Of a stretch of DNA of 61,117 nt, positions 26,155 to 35,443 are shown in pieces. Each line of letters begins with the position of its first letter. Positions within the stretch are counted from its first letter, which is position 1. Position numbers and translations under genes: made by a program. Below the pieces are notes generated by a model, which saw only the letters and a program-made list of their open reading frames with translations, did no database searches and was not told where the DNA came from. Where the stretch lies: assembly GCA_036488085.1 (NCBI GenBank), contig DASXHZ010000099.1, forward strand, positions 1-61,117. Reading direction: 5' to 3'. Origin of the DNA: DASXHZ01 sp036488085 (lineage in GTDB: Bacteria; Acidobacteriota; Thermoanaerobaculia; Gp7-AA8).

Positions 26155-28463
26155 TGCTTCTGCTGGCTGCTGCGGCGATCGCGCTCGCGGCGTTCCTCCG
26201 GTTCGATCAACTCGGCGCTCCCTGCTACTGGCTCGACGAAATCCTCGGCGACACGCTGACGACGAACGCCGCGCATGCGCCGTGGTGGCGCTGGATCATC
26301 GGATTCGAGCCGGAGCACGGCCCGCTCTACTACGCGACCCAGCTCGGCTCGCGCGTCTTCGGCCGAAGCGAGTTTGCCGGCCGCCTGGTTCCGGCGCTCT
26401 GCGGCGTTGCGGCGGTCGCTGTCGCCGCGCTGATCGCGCGCAAGATCGGAGAACGTGCCGGCGGCGTGTTCGCCGTCGCCGCGATCACGGCGATGTCGCC
26501 GCTCCACGTCTACTTCAGCCGCGAGGCGCGGCCGTACGGCCTCATCCTGCTGCTTTCAACCGTCGCGCTGTTGCTTCTGTGTGAGTTCCCGGAAAGAGCA
26601 GACGTGGTCCGGCAACCGGCAACCGGCAACCGGCAACTCAATTCCGGCGTCACGCCGTTTGCGATCACCCTCATCGCCCTTCTCTACACCAGCGCGGTCA
26701 CCGGGCCGCTCGTCGCCGCCATCGCGGTCACGGCGCTGATCGTCCGCCACTGGCGATTCGCGGCGGTCTCCGTCGCCACGCTCGCGCTCTTTCCGCTCCT
26801 CTACCGCGGCCCGCGCGTCCCGAGCCACGACCCTGTGCGAAAGCTCGGCCTCTCGCTCTTTTCGGACATCGTGCGTGGCTTCTCCGTCTCGGCGCTCAAC
26901 AGTCCCGTGCGTCCGGCGGCGCTGACGGCGGTCGTGGTCTTCGTCGTCATCGGTGCGATCGCGGTCGCCCGGCGAAACCGTCGGATGGCGGCGATCCTTA
27001 TTGCGATGGCGCTCCTTCCACCGCTCTTCGCCGTCGCATCGCTGACCGCGATCGGCCACTGGTTCGCGATCCGATACGTCATCGCCGGCTTGCCCGCGTT
27101 CCTCGTTCTCGCGGGAGCCGGAGTCGCCGCGCTGACGTCACTCGCGGGCGTCGCGGAGCTTGCCTTCACCGTCGTGATCGTCGGCGCGCTTGCATTCGAG
27201 CTCGTGCCGATCGCGCGCCGCGAGCCTGCGCTGAAAGTTGACTGGCGCGCCCTCGGGGCAGCGCTGAAGGCGCACGCGCGGGCGGGCGACGTCATCATCG
27301 CCGGCCAGATGTGGTCCGGCGCGTCGATGGCGTACTACCTCCCCGACCTCCCGCCCGGCGTTCGTTTCATGGGTCTCTTCGACGTGAAGGGAGCGAGCGA
27401 AAAGCTGCAGCACGCGAGCGCCAGTTGGCTCATCAGCTCCGGGCCCGGCTACGACCCGGTGCGCGAATGGATGTGCCGCTTTCCGGTCGTCGCGTCGAGC
27501 GAGATCGAGGACCTGCGCGTTCACTTCGCTCCCTCGGTGAACGACTTCGTCCTGCGCCACGCGAACGCCGAGGAGAATCGCGCCGCTTCGTACGCGGCCG
27601 GCGGCGACGTCGTTCTCGACGTCGGCAACCGCGATGACCTTCTCCTGGGTGGCGTGTGGGGCACGCGCGAAGGGCCGTCGAACGATGCGTTCCGGTGGGT
27701 CCTCTCGCGCGAGGTCTCGATCGCGTTCGCGATTCACCACGCCGGCGCGCGGCCTATCCGCGTCACCGCCCTTCCCGCGGCCGATCCGTCGCTTCCGCCG
27801 CAGCACATGCGGCTGTCGCTCAACGGCGCCGCGGTCGGCGAAGTGACGATGCACGATTTCGTCGCCGACTACACGCTCGAGGTTCCCGCCGCGCTCTGGC
27901 GCGACGGCGTCAACGTCCTCACGTTCACCTTCAGCCGCGCCACGTCGCCCGCGAGCCTCCTGCGTGGCTCGACCGACCAGCGGACCCTCGCCGCGGCCAT
28001 CTATCGCGTCACCGCCGGCGATCCGGCGCGCGCGCGAGCGCCGGTCTATATCCCGCGGCTCGCATCCGCCTCGCTGCTCGGCCTTCGCTGCGCGTCGAGC
28101 GACGTGCAGACCCATTTCGACCGGCGCGACTACAAGCGCGACGCCGTCGAAGCGCTCCTTGCGCGCCTCGGCTTCGATCCCGTCGAGTCATGGCCGCACG
28201 TCGCCGCGGGCGAGTACACCATCGAGCAGCTCGCGAACGTCGCCGCGCTCGACAACTCGTGCGTCACTCCCGAAACGTTCGTCGAGAACGCCTTCGCCGC
28301 GCTCCTCGCGCGCCCGCCGAACTCGGTCGAGCGCCGCGAGCTCGTCGCACGCATGCGTACCCGCGCCACCCGCTCGCAGATCGTCGCGCGCATCCTCCGC
28401 GCTGACGGCTTCAGGGCGAGCGTCTTGCGAGTTGATCGCGAAACCGCTCCGGATCGTCAGTAG
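26154..28463 (+). CDS. PMT-like membrane glycosyltransferase with DUF4214-type tail
   Basis: 769 residues. The N-terminal half is a GT39/GT83-like multispan protein: RFDQLGAPCYWLDE (acidic motif in the first loop), SREARPYGL, and about ten helices to residue ~350. A beta-rich periplasmic region follows. The last ~60 residues (FVENAFAALLARPPNSVERRELVARM) match the DUF4214 helical pattern. It likely moves a sugar from a polyprenyl carrier to an exported substrate. A tandem GGCAACC repeat is built into the coding sequence at 26613-26640. It overlaps the convergent gene at 28411 by 53 bp. Confidence 0.75.
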   Translation: MLLLAAAAIALAAFLRFDQLGAPCYWLDEILGDTLTTNAAHAPWWRWIIGFEPEHGPLYYATQLGSRVFGRSEFAGRLVPALCGVAAVAVAALIARKIGERAGGVFAVAAITAMSPLHVYFSREARPYGLILLLSTVALLLLCEFPERADVVRQPATGNRQLNSGVTPFAITLIALLYTSAVTGPLVAAIAVTALIVRHWRFAAVSVATLALFPLLYRGPRVPSHDPVRKLGLSLFSDIVRGFSVSALNSPVRPAALTAVVVFVVIGAIAVARRNRRMAAILIAMALLPPLFAVASLTAIGHWFAIRYVIAGLPAFLVLAGAGVAALTSLAGVAELAFTVVIVGALAFELVPIARREPALKVDWRALGAALKAHARAGDVIIAGQMWSGASMAYYLPDLPPGVRFMGLFDVKGASEKLQHASASWLISSGPGYDPVREWMCRFPVVASSEIEDLRVHFAPSVNDFVLRHANAEENRAASYAAGGDVVLDVGNRDDLLLGGVWGTREGPSNDAFRWVLSREVSIAFAIHHAGARPIRVTALPAADPSLPPQHMRLSLNGAAVGEVTMHDFVADYTLEVPAALWRDGVNVLTFTFSRATSPASLLRGSTDQRTLAAAIYRVTAGDPARARAPVYIPRLASASLLGLRCASSDVQTHFDRRDYKRDAVEALLARLGFDPVESWPHVAAGEYTIEQLANVAALDNSCVTPETFVENAFAALLARPPNSVERRELVARMRTRATRSQIVARILRADGFRASVLRVDRETAPDRQ
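26613..26640. repeat. GGCAACC(G) tandem repeat inside the glycosyltransferase gene
   Basis: Four consecutive copies of an 8-bp unit CGGCAACC lie in frame and encode RQPATGNRQ in a loop between helices. A related, interrupted pair occurs at 42264-42290 in non-coding DNA. Confidence 0.7.
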
Positions 28464-30333
28464 GAGCCAGGCAGACGAAGTTTTCGCAGACGTACGCACT
28501 CGCCTTCTCCCCCTCGGCATAGCTGATTGCGCGGTGCGGTAGGTACGTCTCGCCGACGACGTTCCTGAACGAGCCGGCGTCACTCCCCGTCAGGTGAATC
28601 TCCTTCGGCGAGCCGGCGAGCCACTCCGCGTCGCCGAGAAGAAAGCCGAAGCCGGAGGGATAGCGCTCGGCGAGCGGGAGGATCGATTCGACGGTTGCCA
28701 TCGCGACGTCGTTGTATTTTTCGCCGAGGCGAAGCATGACCGCCGCGGCGACCGAGTTGCCGCCTGGCGTCGCGTTGTCGAAGAGGTCCTTCGGACGCGT
28801 GATCAGTTGTTCATGATCGGCCGGCGTATCGAAGAAGCCGCCGTTCGCCTCGTCCGCGAAGCGCGCGAGGATCTGATCGGCGAGCGTGCGCGCCGCATCG
28901 AGATAGCGCCGGTTGTTCACCGCCTCATACGCGAGCGTCAGTCCCCACGCCACCCCGGCGTAGTCCTCGAGGAGGCCCTTGATCTTCGCGTGCCGAATCA
29001 GCCGTCCGTTCGCATCGATGCGCGTCAGGAGAAAGTCGGCGTTCTTGCGCACGATGTCGCCGTAGCTGCCGAACGCGATGGATGCATCCGCGAAAGCCGC
29101 GAGCATCCAGCCGTTCCATCCGGAGAGCACCTTCTCGTCGCGCGCGGGCCATACGCGTTGCGCCCGGACGCCATACAGCTTGCACTTCGCGCGGAGGACG
29201 AGGTCGCGGTGCGGTTCAACGTCGCCGGCGACGTGGAGGATGTTCTTTCCCTCCCAGTTGCCGCGATCCGTCACGTCGAACAGGTCGCAGAAGATCGTCG
29301 CATCGTCATCGCCGAGGATCGAGAGCACCTCCGTGCGCGACCAGACGTAGAACTTCCCCTCCTCCCCTTCGCTGTCGGCGTCGAGCGTCGAGTAGAACGC
29401 GCCCTCCGGCGACGTCATCTCGCGCGAGACGAACCCGAGGATCTCGTTGGCGATGCGGGCAAAGAACGGATCGCGCGTCCACTGCCACGCGCGCGTGTAG
29501 AGGCGCGCGAGCAGCGCATTGTCGTAGAGCATCTTCTCGAAGTGCGGCACGAGCCACTCCGCGTCGGTCGAGTAACGGTGAAAGCCGCCGCCCACCTGGT
29601 CGTACATCCCTCCCCGCGCCATCTTCGTCAGCGTGTGAATCACCACGTCTCTCAGTGGGGCGGCGGCGCCCTCGCCGCCGCGTCGCCACGCCGCCTGCAT
29701 CAAGAAATCCAGCGTCATCGACGGCGGAAACTTCGGCGCGCCGCCGAACCCGCCGTTCACCCGGTCATATCCCTGCACGATCCGCGACGCCGCACGATCG
29801 AGCGCCGCATGATCGATCGACCCGCGCTGCGGCTCCGGCACGGCGCCCAGCGCCGCGCGAACCTCATTCCCCGCCGACTCGATGTCGCTCCGCCGCGACC
29901 GATACGCCTCGGCCAGCTGCAAGATCACCTGGCTGAACGACGGCATCCCGTGACGCGGCTCCGGCGGAAAGTACGTCCCGGCGTAGAACGGGCGGCCGTC
30001 GGGCGTGAGGAACATCGACATCGGCCAGCCGCCGTGCCCCGTCATCATCTGCACCGCCTGCATGTAGATCGAGTCGACATCCGGCCGCTCCTCGCGATCG
30101 ACTTTGATCGAGACGTAGTGCTCGTTGAGGATCGCGGCGACCGCCGGATCCTCGAACGACTCGCGCTCCATCACGTGGCACCAGTGGCACGCCGAGTAGC
30201 CGATCGAGAGGAACACCGGCTTGTCGCCGGCGCGCGCCTTCGCGAACGCCTCGTCCGACCACGGATACCAGTCGACCGGGTTATGCGCGTGCTGAAGAAG
30301 GTACGGAGAGGTTTCGTTTCCGAGGCGATTCAC
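28411..30333 (-). CDS. SPATA20/YyaL-type protein: thioredoxin domain plus (alpha/alpha)6 barrel
   Basis: 640 residues from GTG. N-terminal DUF255 thioredoxin-like domain (NETSPYLLQHAHNPVDWYPW, SACHWCHVMERESF with CxxC). A large N-acylglucosamine-epimerase-like helical barrel follows (GGFGGAPKFP, DQVGGGFHRYSTDAEWLVPHFEKMLYDNA). The family is widespread and poorly characterised. Its GTG directly follows the TGA of the upstream lipoprotein gene, so they form an operon. A dispersed palindromic repeat lies in frame at 29646-29682. Confidence 0.85.
   Translation of the reverse strand: MNRLGNETSPYLLQHAHNPVDWYPWSDEAFAKARAGDKPVFLSIGYSACHWCHVMERESFEDPAVAAILNEHYVSIKVDREERPDVDSIYMQAVQMMTGHGGWPMSMFLTPDGRPFYAGTYFPPEPRHGMPSFSQVILQLAEAYRSRRSDIESAGNEVRAALGAVPEPQRGSIDHAALDRAASRIVQGYDRVNGGFGGAPKFPPSMTLDFLMQAAWRRGGEGAAAPLRDVVIHTLTKMARGGMYDQVGGGFHRYSTDAEWLVPHFEKMLYDNALLARLYTRAWQWTRDPFFARIANEILGFVSREMTSPEGAFYSTLDADSEGEEGKFYVWSRTEVLSILGDDDATIFCDLFDVTDRGNWEGKNILHVAGDVEPHRDLVLRAKCKLYGVRAQRVWPARDEKVLSGWNGWMLAAFADASIAFGSYGDIVRKNADFLLTRIDANGRLIRHAKIKGLLEDYAGVAWGLTLAYEAVNNRRYLDAARTLADQILARFADEANGGFFDTPADHEQLITRPKDLFDNATPGGNSVAAAVMLRLGEKYNDVAMATVESILPLAERYPSGFGFLLGDAEWLAGSPKEIHLTGSDAGSFRNVVGETYLPHRAISYAEGEKASAYVCENFVCLAPTDDPERFRDQLARRSP
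29646..29682. repeat. In-frame copy of a dispersed palindromic repeat
   Basis: CGTCTCTCAGTGGGG followed by a CGGCGGCG...CGCCGCCG palindrome. It matches the intergenic repeats at 40809-40843 and 48613-48647 but is here translated as part of WRRGGEGAAAPLRDVV in the SPATA20-like protein. Confidence 0.7.
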
Positions 30334-30894
30334 TCATCCAACATATCGGATGTGCAGGATGATGCGGTCCGGCTGGCTCGCCTGATCTTCGTCGATCACC
30401 CATCCGGGGTGGTCGTTGAAGACCGCGCGCACGCCGGCGACGAGCTCGCGGTTGTCGACGTAGGCATCGATCAGGTCGGGGTTGGCGCGGAAGACCGCGA
30501 CGCCCTTCATCTCATGCAACTGCGCGAACCGTTGATCGACCTCGAAGCCGCGCTTCGCTCCCGCGGTAGCGCCGTGCGCCAGTCCGATTGCAGCGCCGGT
30601 CGCTTCGAAGGCGTCCCGCGTACGGCGATAGCGTGCGACCGTTTCATCGACCGTTTCGCATTTCGGACCGCCGAACACCGCGGCGAGTGCTCCGGCAACG
30701 CGTCCGACCCGGCGGCCGGCAGCGGCGCCGGCGTCCGCCTCCATCGTGCCCTGATCGGCGGCGTCGGTAACGGCGCCGATGATCGTCGGATCAGCCACAG
30801 GATCGACCGGGGCATTGACCATGGGGGCCGGCTTTGTACTCGCGCAGGCGGCGAGGAGGGTGGCAGCGACGAGCGGAAGGAGGCAGCGTCTCAT
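30334..30894 (-). CDS. Small outer-membrane-type lipoprotein
   Basis: 186 residues starting MRRCLLPLVAATLLAACAS, with lipobox LLAAC. It has a Gly/Ala-rich middle (DAGAAAGRRVGRVAGALAAVFGG) and a soluble C-terminal part. The stop immediately precedes the GTG of the SPATA20-like gene. Function unknown. Confidence 0.65.
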   Translation of the reverse strand: MRRCLLPLVAATLLAACASTKPAPMVNAPVDPVADPTIIGAVTDAADQGTMEADAGAAAGRRVGRVAGALAAVFGGPKCETVDETVARYRRTRDAFEATGAAIGLAHGATAGAKRGFEVDQRFAQLHEMKGVAVFRANPDLIDAYVDNRELVAGVRAVFNDHPGWVIDEDQASQPDRIILHIRYVG

Positions 30895-31011
30895 GCCGCG
30901 CTCCCTTCGCAAGCGGGCTGCCACGGCTGTGCTCTCTTGCGAGGCGAAAACGGTAGCCGGACTTGGCCGGTCGGGAGAGCATGCTGTGCTGTTTCGGGGA
31001 CAGCTCTTCCG

Positions 31012-33099
31012 TCAGCGAATCCGTCGCCAGAACTCCACGCCGTCTTCGTGGAACGACGGTGCGAAGGTCTTCTGCAGATACGCCCAGACCAGCGGCGCGC
31101 GGTCGCGGTTCGGCACCCCGTCGACGTCCGAGTTCGTGCCGGGGAACGAGATCAACGCCGCTTTCACCTGCTTGTTCGCTTCGATGCGGCGGATCACGTC
31201 ACGCTGCATCTCCTCCGGCTGGTAATTCGCGACTTCTACGTAGCGCAGCGGACAATCGCGTCCGAGGAGTGAGTAAAGCAGCGCCGAATTCGAGAAGTCG
31301 ACGAACGTCTCACCGGGCTTCAGCGTCGCGCCGAAGTGGCGGGCCGCCCGGATCGAGCGATCGGAGGTCTCGTCGAACAGCGGGAGCGGCTTCATCGCGT
31401 GTAATTCCGGTACGACCGTGATGACGTGCCGGAGCGGCTGAGCGAGAAGGACGACGGCAACGGTGATCGTGATGGCGACCGGTCGCGAGTAGCGCCAGAG
31501 CACGTAGAGCGCCGCGACGATGAACGGAACGACCGCGACGTAGAAATACGCGTTGCCGCGCTCGACCCACGAAGCGGCCGCCACGACCATCCAGACGCCG
31601 ATGAGCCACGGCGCGTCGTTCTCCTGCGCCCGAAACGGCGATCGGGCGAATGCGGCACACGACGCGATGAGAGCGATCACCCACGTGAGGATGAAGATGT
31701 TGTCCTCGCTTCCGATGTGGTGGAGGAGTGACGGGGAGTGGAGGACACCGGGGATCGAGAGCGACTGCGCGAAGTAGGCGCTGTGGGCCGACGGCAGCTC
31801 GACGAACGTCGCGCGAAGGAAGTCGGCCGCGAATCCGAACGCCGCGAAGATACCCAGGATCGGAACCGCCGCGGCCGCGAGTCCGATGGCAAACGGCGCG
31901 AGTGAGCGGGCGCGAAACGCCGCGAACAGCGCGACGATGCCGGCGTACAGCCCGAAATCGACGCTGAGGAGCCACGCGAAGACGACCAGCGCGCCGGCAA
32001 CGACGAACCAGCGCCGCGACCGAAGGCGTGTCGCCGCGACCGTTGCGGCGAGCGCGAAAAGCGCTCCGGGTGGACGAAGCCACAGAGCCGACCCTGACGC
32101 GAGGAAGAAGGCGAGGAAGGTGCCCAGAAGGCCGATCTCGGCACTCCCCGTCGCCGCTACGATCAGGTAATAGATCGCGACGGAGCTCGTGATGCCGGCG
32201 ATCGTCCGCGTGAGGAGCATCTTGCGCATCGAGCCGTGCCCGAGCTCCAGCGCAACGTAGTCGATCAAGCCGTCGCTGATCAGTCCATGCGTCGGGACGA
32301 TGTCGCGGTACGGCCGTTCGCCGCGCATCATCGCCGTCGCGACCGGCACCGAGTGGCTGTCCTCGAAGACGTTCAGCATCACCGGCGGCGTCCCGTGCAG
32401 CACCGCAATCGGATACAGGAATGCGATGAGCGGATACGCGAGATCGAGCCGGATGCGAAGACGGGTTCGGTCGACGACGATCGGGACGACGAGAAGCACG
32501 ACGAGCGCGATCGCACCGCTCACCGCGTTCGGCAGCCATCCCGCCTGTGCCAGCAGCGCCAGCGGCGTGAAGACGAAGGCGTCCCCGCCGCGGACCAGCA
32601 TCCGCACGACGAAAATCGCGATCGCCGCCCGCATCGCCGTCGCGACCGGCGTGTGGCCGAAGTTCAGATCGAGGAACGCGATACAGCACGAGAGGAACGC
32701 CGGGATGAGGATCGCGTCGCGCAGCGTGAAGTGCGGATCGCGCTGCCGGAACGCGACAATCGCTGCCGCGGCCAGGCCGACCAGCAGGACGTGCCGCCAG
32801 TTGCCGTAATACATCAGCGTCACGGGCGCCGCGAGCAGCGCGATCGAGTAGCAGTTCGCCGCCCACGGATACTCCGCGAGGACACGCGAGACGCGTTCGC
32901 CGGCGATCGCGAAGACCGCCGTCAGCAGAACGACGACGAGGAACTGCAGAATCGATCCGGCCGGCCGGTAGCCTTCCACCTTCAGCGCCGAGAGCAAGTC
33001 GTCCGGCCGCGCGTGGAGCCGCAGGTACGGCGCGACGGCGATTCCGAGCGTCAGGCCGTACAGCGCCGTCGACGCTCGCACGCCCCACTGCCGAATCAA
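31012..33099 (-). CDS. Large polytopic membrane protein, glycosyltransferase-like
   Basis: 695 residues with roughly 12-14 predicted helices spread over residues 10-560 and a soluble C-terminal domain (about 590-695). The loop MRGERPYRDIVPTHGLISDGLIDY after the first helical block resembles periplasmic loops of GT-C transferases, but no clear DE/DD motif is seen. It overlaps the upstream gene by 4 bp, so it is probably cotranscribed with it. Exact activity not assigned. Confidence 0.65.
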   Translation of the reverse strand: MIRQWGVRASTALYGLTLGIAVAPYLRLHARPDDLLSALKVEGYRPAGSILQFLVVVLLTAVFAIAGERVSRVLAEYPWAANCYSIALLAAPVTLMYYGNWRHVLLVGLAAAAIVAFRQRDPHFTLRDAILIPAFLSCCIAFLDLNFGHTPVATAMRAAIAIFVVRMLVRGGDAFVFTPLALLAQAGWLPNAVSGAIALVVLLVVPIVVDRTRLRIRLDLAYPLIAFLYPIAVLHGTPPVMLNVFEDSHSVPVATAMMRGERPYRDIVPTHGLISDGLIDYVALELGHGSMRKMLLTRTIAGITSSVAIYYLIVAATGSAEIGLLGTFLAFFLASGSALWLRPPGALFALAATVAATRLRSRRWFVVAGALVVFAWLLSVDFGLYAGIVALFAAFRARSLAPFAIGLAAAAVPILGIFAAFGFAADFLRATFVELPSAHSAYFAQSLSIPGVLHSPSLLHHIGSEDNIFILTWVIALIASCAAFARSPFRAQENDAPWLIGVWMVVAAASWVERGNAYFYVAVVPFIVAALYVLWRYSRPVAITITVAVVLLAQPLRHVITVVPELHAMKPLPLFDETSDRSIRAARHFGATLKPGETFVDFSNSALLYSLLGRDCPLRYVEVANYQPEEMQRDVIRRIEANKQVKAALISFPGTNSDVDGVPNRDRAPLVWAYLQKTFAPSFHEDGVEFWRRIR

Positions 33100-34910
33100 C
33101 GAATCGCCTCCAGCAGTTGCGGCGGATAGGCGCGCATCTCGAAGTACTCGCCCTCCAGCTCCTCGACCTGGAACCGATCGAGCCCGCTGTTCGCGAGGAA
33201 GTCGCCCCGCAACTTCCCATCGAGGTCGTCGATGATCCGCGGCAGCAGTTGGTTGATGTAGAACGCCTCGAGCCGGATCTTCGTGATCACTTCCTCCAGC
33301 AGCGAGTCGCTGATCGTGGTGGCGATCTCCGCCTTGATCTCGTGCCGGAACGTCTCGCGTCCCTCGGGCGTGTTCAGCTCCAGATAGAAATTCGCCATCC
33401 GCCGCCGCGCGAGCGCGTAGACGGCCGAGTAGTTCCGCTCCATGTTGTTCAGGTCGCGGATCGCCGAGGCGACGTCGGTGATCGAGGCCTCATTGTTCTC
33501 GATCGACATGAGGCCGAGCGTCAGCGCGTACAGCTTCTTCTTCCCGTAGGCGAGCGCGTACTCGTTTGCGACGATCGGGTCGATGAAGAGCTGCTGGAAC
33601 AGCCCGCGGCGGAGCTTCTCGAACACCTGCATGTTTCCGAACAGCGACCGCACGTGCTCCTGCGACAGCTCGACGTCGTCCATGAACGCCAGCTTGTTGA
33701 TCAGCGTCGTGGTGTGGTCGATGCGGTCGAAGAGTGTGACCAGCTCGCCGAACGACTCGAGCCGTTCGAAGTCCTCTTCCTCCCGGCCGATCTCGTCGAT
33801 GAGGCGCCCGGTCTCCAGCAGCACTTCCTCGAACGTCTGGTCGCGGTTCGCGGTCGCCTTCTGCTTGTTCTCCATGAGCTGCACGAGATCGAGAGACGAG
33901 AGGCGGCGCGTGATGTTGCGGCCGAGGAGGAAGCCGCCGAGGATCTCGCGGGTCGACTGGATGTACTCCGGCTCATCGTGCTTGTGCGTGACCGCGCGCG
34001 GCTCCTGCAGCAGGATCTCCTCGAGCGTGTCGAAGATCGAGAGCGGCACCTCGTTGCGGAGCGACAGCGTCCGAAGCCGCATCAGGCGCGCGCGCGCCGA
34101 GGAATTGATGGTCGAGCCGGCGCACGAGGCCAGGATGCGCTTGTACTCGTCGATCAGCTCCTGATTGTCGGGGTGGTGGTACATGACGTCGATCTGGATC
34201 CGCTCGCGCTGATACGTCTCGATCCTGGCGATCGCGTCGATCTCGAGCACCGAGGCGGCGACGCGCTCCAGCGACTTCGTCTCGACATATGCCGTCGTGC
34301 ACATGTCGTGGAACCGCTGGTTCGCGCGCTGCACGACGCGGACGAGCACCAGCGTCGTCTCCGGCTCGTTGAGCCCTTCCAGCATCTCGTGCGACAGCGC
34401 CAGGAAGTTGCCCGCCGCGACGCGGCGCGAGCGTTTCAGCAACTTGCCGATCGCCTTGAGCGTCTGTTCCTGCCGGTCCGCGACGTCCTCGTAGCGCTTC
34501 CGATCGTCGAGAAAAAAGAAGTAGTTCGCCACCGCGTTCCCTTGCAGGAAGAGGTTGTCGTAGTTCTCGAAACCTTCCGTGTTCGGCGTGAACCTGATCT
34601 CCTTCATCCTCGGGTCGGTCGTCGCTCCGAACAATACGAGGCGGTTGACCACTTCGTCGTTCAGGAGATCGCCGACCGGCAGGTGTCCGCCGAACATGTA
34701 CTCGCCGAAGATCCCGCCGTTCCCGCGGAAGCGGACCCCCTCCGGATTCAGCACGATCTCCGACGTCCCGCCGAAATAGCGCACCACATCCCCCCGGTGC
34801 GTCCCGATCTGCTCGAAAAAGAAGCGCCGGTCGACGTCCGGTCCGGCGACGGTGGCGAAGTATTCGATATTGCTGCCGATGAGTCCCTGGTGGACGATGG
34901 AACGGATCAC
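33096..34910 (-). CDS. Large conserved soluble protein, TIGR04442-like
   Basis: 604 residues if started at GTG 34910 (VIRSIVHQGLIGSNIEYFATVAGPD), where recognisable sequence begins. A longer reading to 35033 would overlap the divergent gene and adds low-quality sequence. It is mostly helical and charged, with no catalytic motif, signal or membrane helix visible. It reminds me of the TIGR04442 hypothetical family; this is recall, not a search. It is translationally coupled to the membrane protein gene downstream. Confidence 0.6.
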   Translation of the reverse strand: MIRSIVHQGLIGSNIEYFATVAGPDVDRRFFFEQIGTHRGDVVRYFGGTSEIVLNPEGVRFRGNGGIFGEYMFGGHLPVGDLLNDEVVNRLVLFGATTDPRMKEIRFTPNTEGFENYDNLFLQGNAVANYFFFLDDRKRYEDVADRQEQTLKAIGKLLKRSRRVAAGNFLALSHEMLEGLNEPETTLVLVRVVQRANQRFHDMCTTAYVETKSLERVAASVLEIDAIARIETYQRERIQIDVMYHHPDNQELIDEYKRILASCAGSTINSSARARLMRLRTLSLRNEVPLSIFDTLEEILLQEPRAVTHKHDEPEYIQSTREILGGFLLGRNITRRLSSLDLVQLMENKQKATANRDQTFEEVLLETGRLIDEIGREEEDFERLESFGELVTLFDRIDHTTTLINKLAFMDDVELSQEHVRSLFGNMQVFEKLRRGLFQQLFIDPIVANEYALAYGKKKLYALTLGLMSIENNEASITDVASAIRDLNNMERNYSAVYALARRRMANFYLELNTPEGRETFRHEIKAEIATTISDSLLEEVITKIRLEAFYINQLLPRIIDDLDGKLRGDFLANSGLDRFQVEELEGEYFEMRAYPPQLLEAIR

Positions 34911-35014
34911 GCGGCTGCAAGTGTAGTGGACGGTCGGGTGAGGCTCATCCGACGGCCAGTTTCCATCGTTCCGCAACGTATACTTGTTTGTCCGCCGAGG
35001 ATCGAAGCGAGAAG

Positions 35015-35443
35015 ATGAGCGAGGGTCCGACACCGATGCACGACGTGTTCACGAACCCAAACCTGCTCGTTTCTCTTCTCATCAGTCAGACCGACATCGG
35101 GTACAAGCTCGTCACGTTCTACACCGCGTCGGCGACGCTCTACCTTGCTGCTGCAGGTGCCCTATTCCAGCAGTACTTCGCGTCCGTTCTTTCCCACCAG
35201 GCAACGAAAGCCACGGGCATCGCCTGGTTCGGCCTCGTTCTTTCCGTTGCCTCCTTGGCAGCGCCCTTCGGGATCCAGCAGTCGCGGAAAGAAATCGAAC
35301 ATAGGGCTGCGCGATATGCCGACGCGTTGGGTCTTCCGCACGAACGATTCACCGTCGTCCGCTTTGGCGGATGGTTGTCGCTGGTCGTTTTCGCGATGAT
35401 CTGCGTCGCTTGGACCTACCTTGTCGCTACCGGCATGAAGTAA
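35015..35443 (+). CDS. Small membrane protein of unknown function
   Basis: 142 residues from ATG (MSEGPTPMHDVFTNPN). Three hydrophobic segments are visible at about residues 29-50 (FYTASATLYLAAAGALFQ), 62-82 and 118-140 (SLVVFAMICVAWTYLVATG), with a charged amphipathic stretch (QSRKEIEHRAARYADALGLP) between the last two. It lies between divergent and convergent neighbours, so it is probably transcribed alone. Confidence 0.6.
   Translation: MSEGPTPMHDVFTNPNLLVSLLISQTDIGYKLVTFYTASATLYLAAAGALFQQYFASVLSHQATKATGIAWFGLVLSVASLAAPFGIQQSRKEIEHRAARYADALGLPHERFTVVRFGGWLSLVVFAMICVAWTYLVATGMK

Noticed and set aside
28594..31272. 892-residue open frame on the plus strand
   Set aside because: Antisense to the SPATA20-like protein and lipoprotein genes, with typical Arg/Val/His-rich shadow composition.
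33117..35018. 633-residue open frame on the plus strand
   Set aside because: Antisense of the large conserved protein at 33096-34910; no ribosome site, signal or domain.
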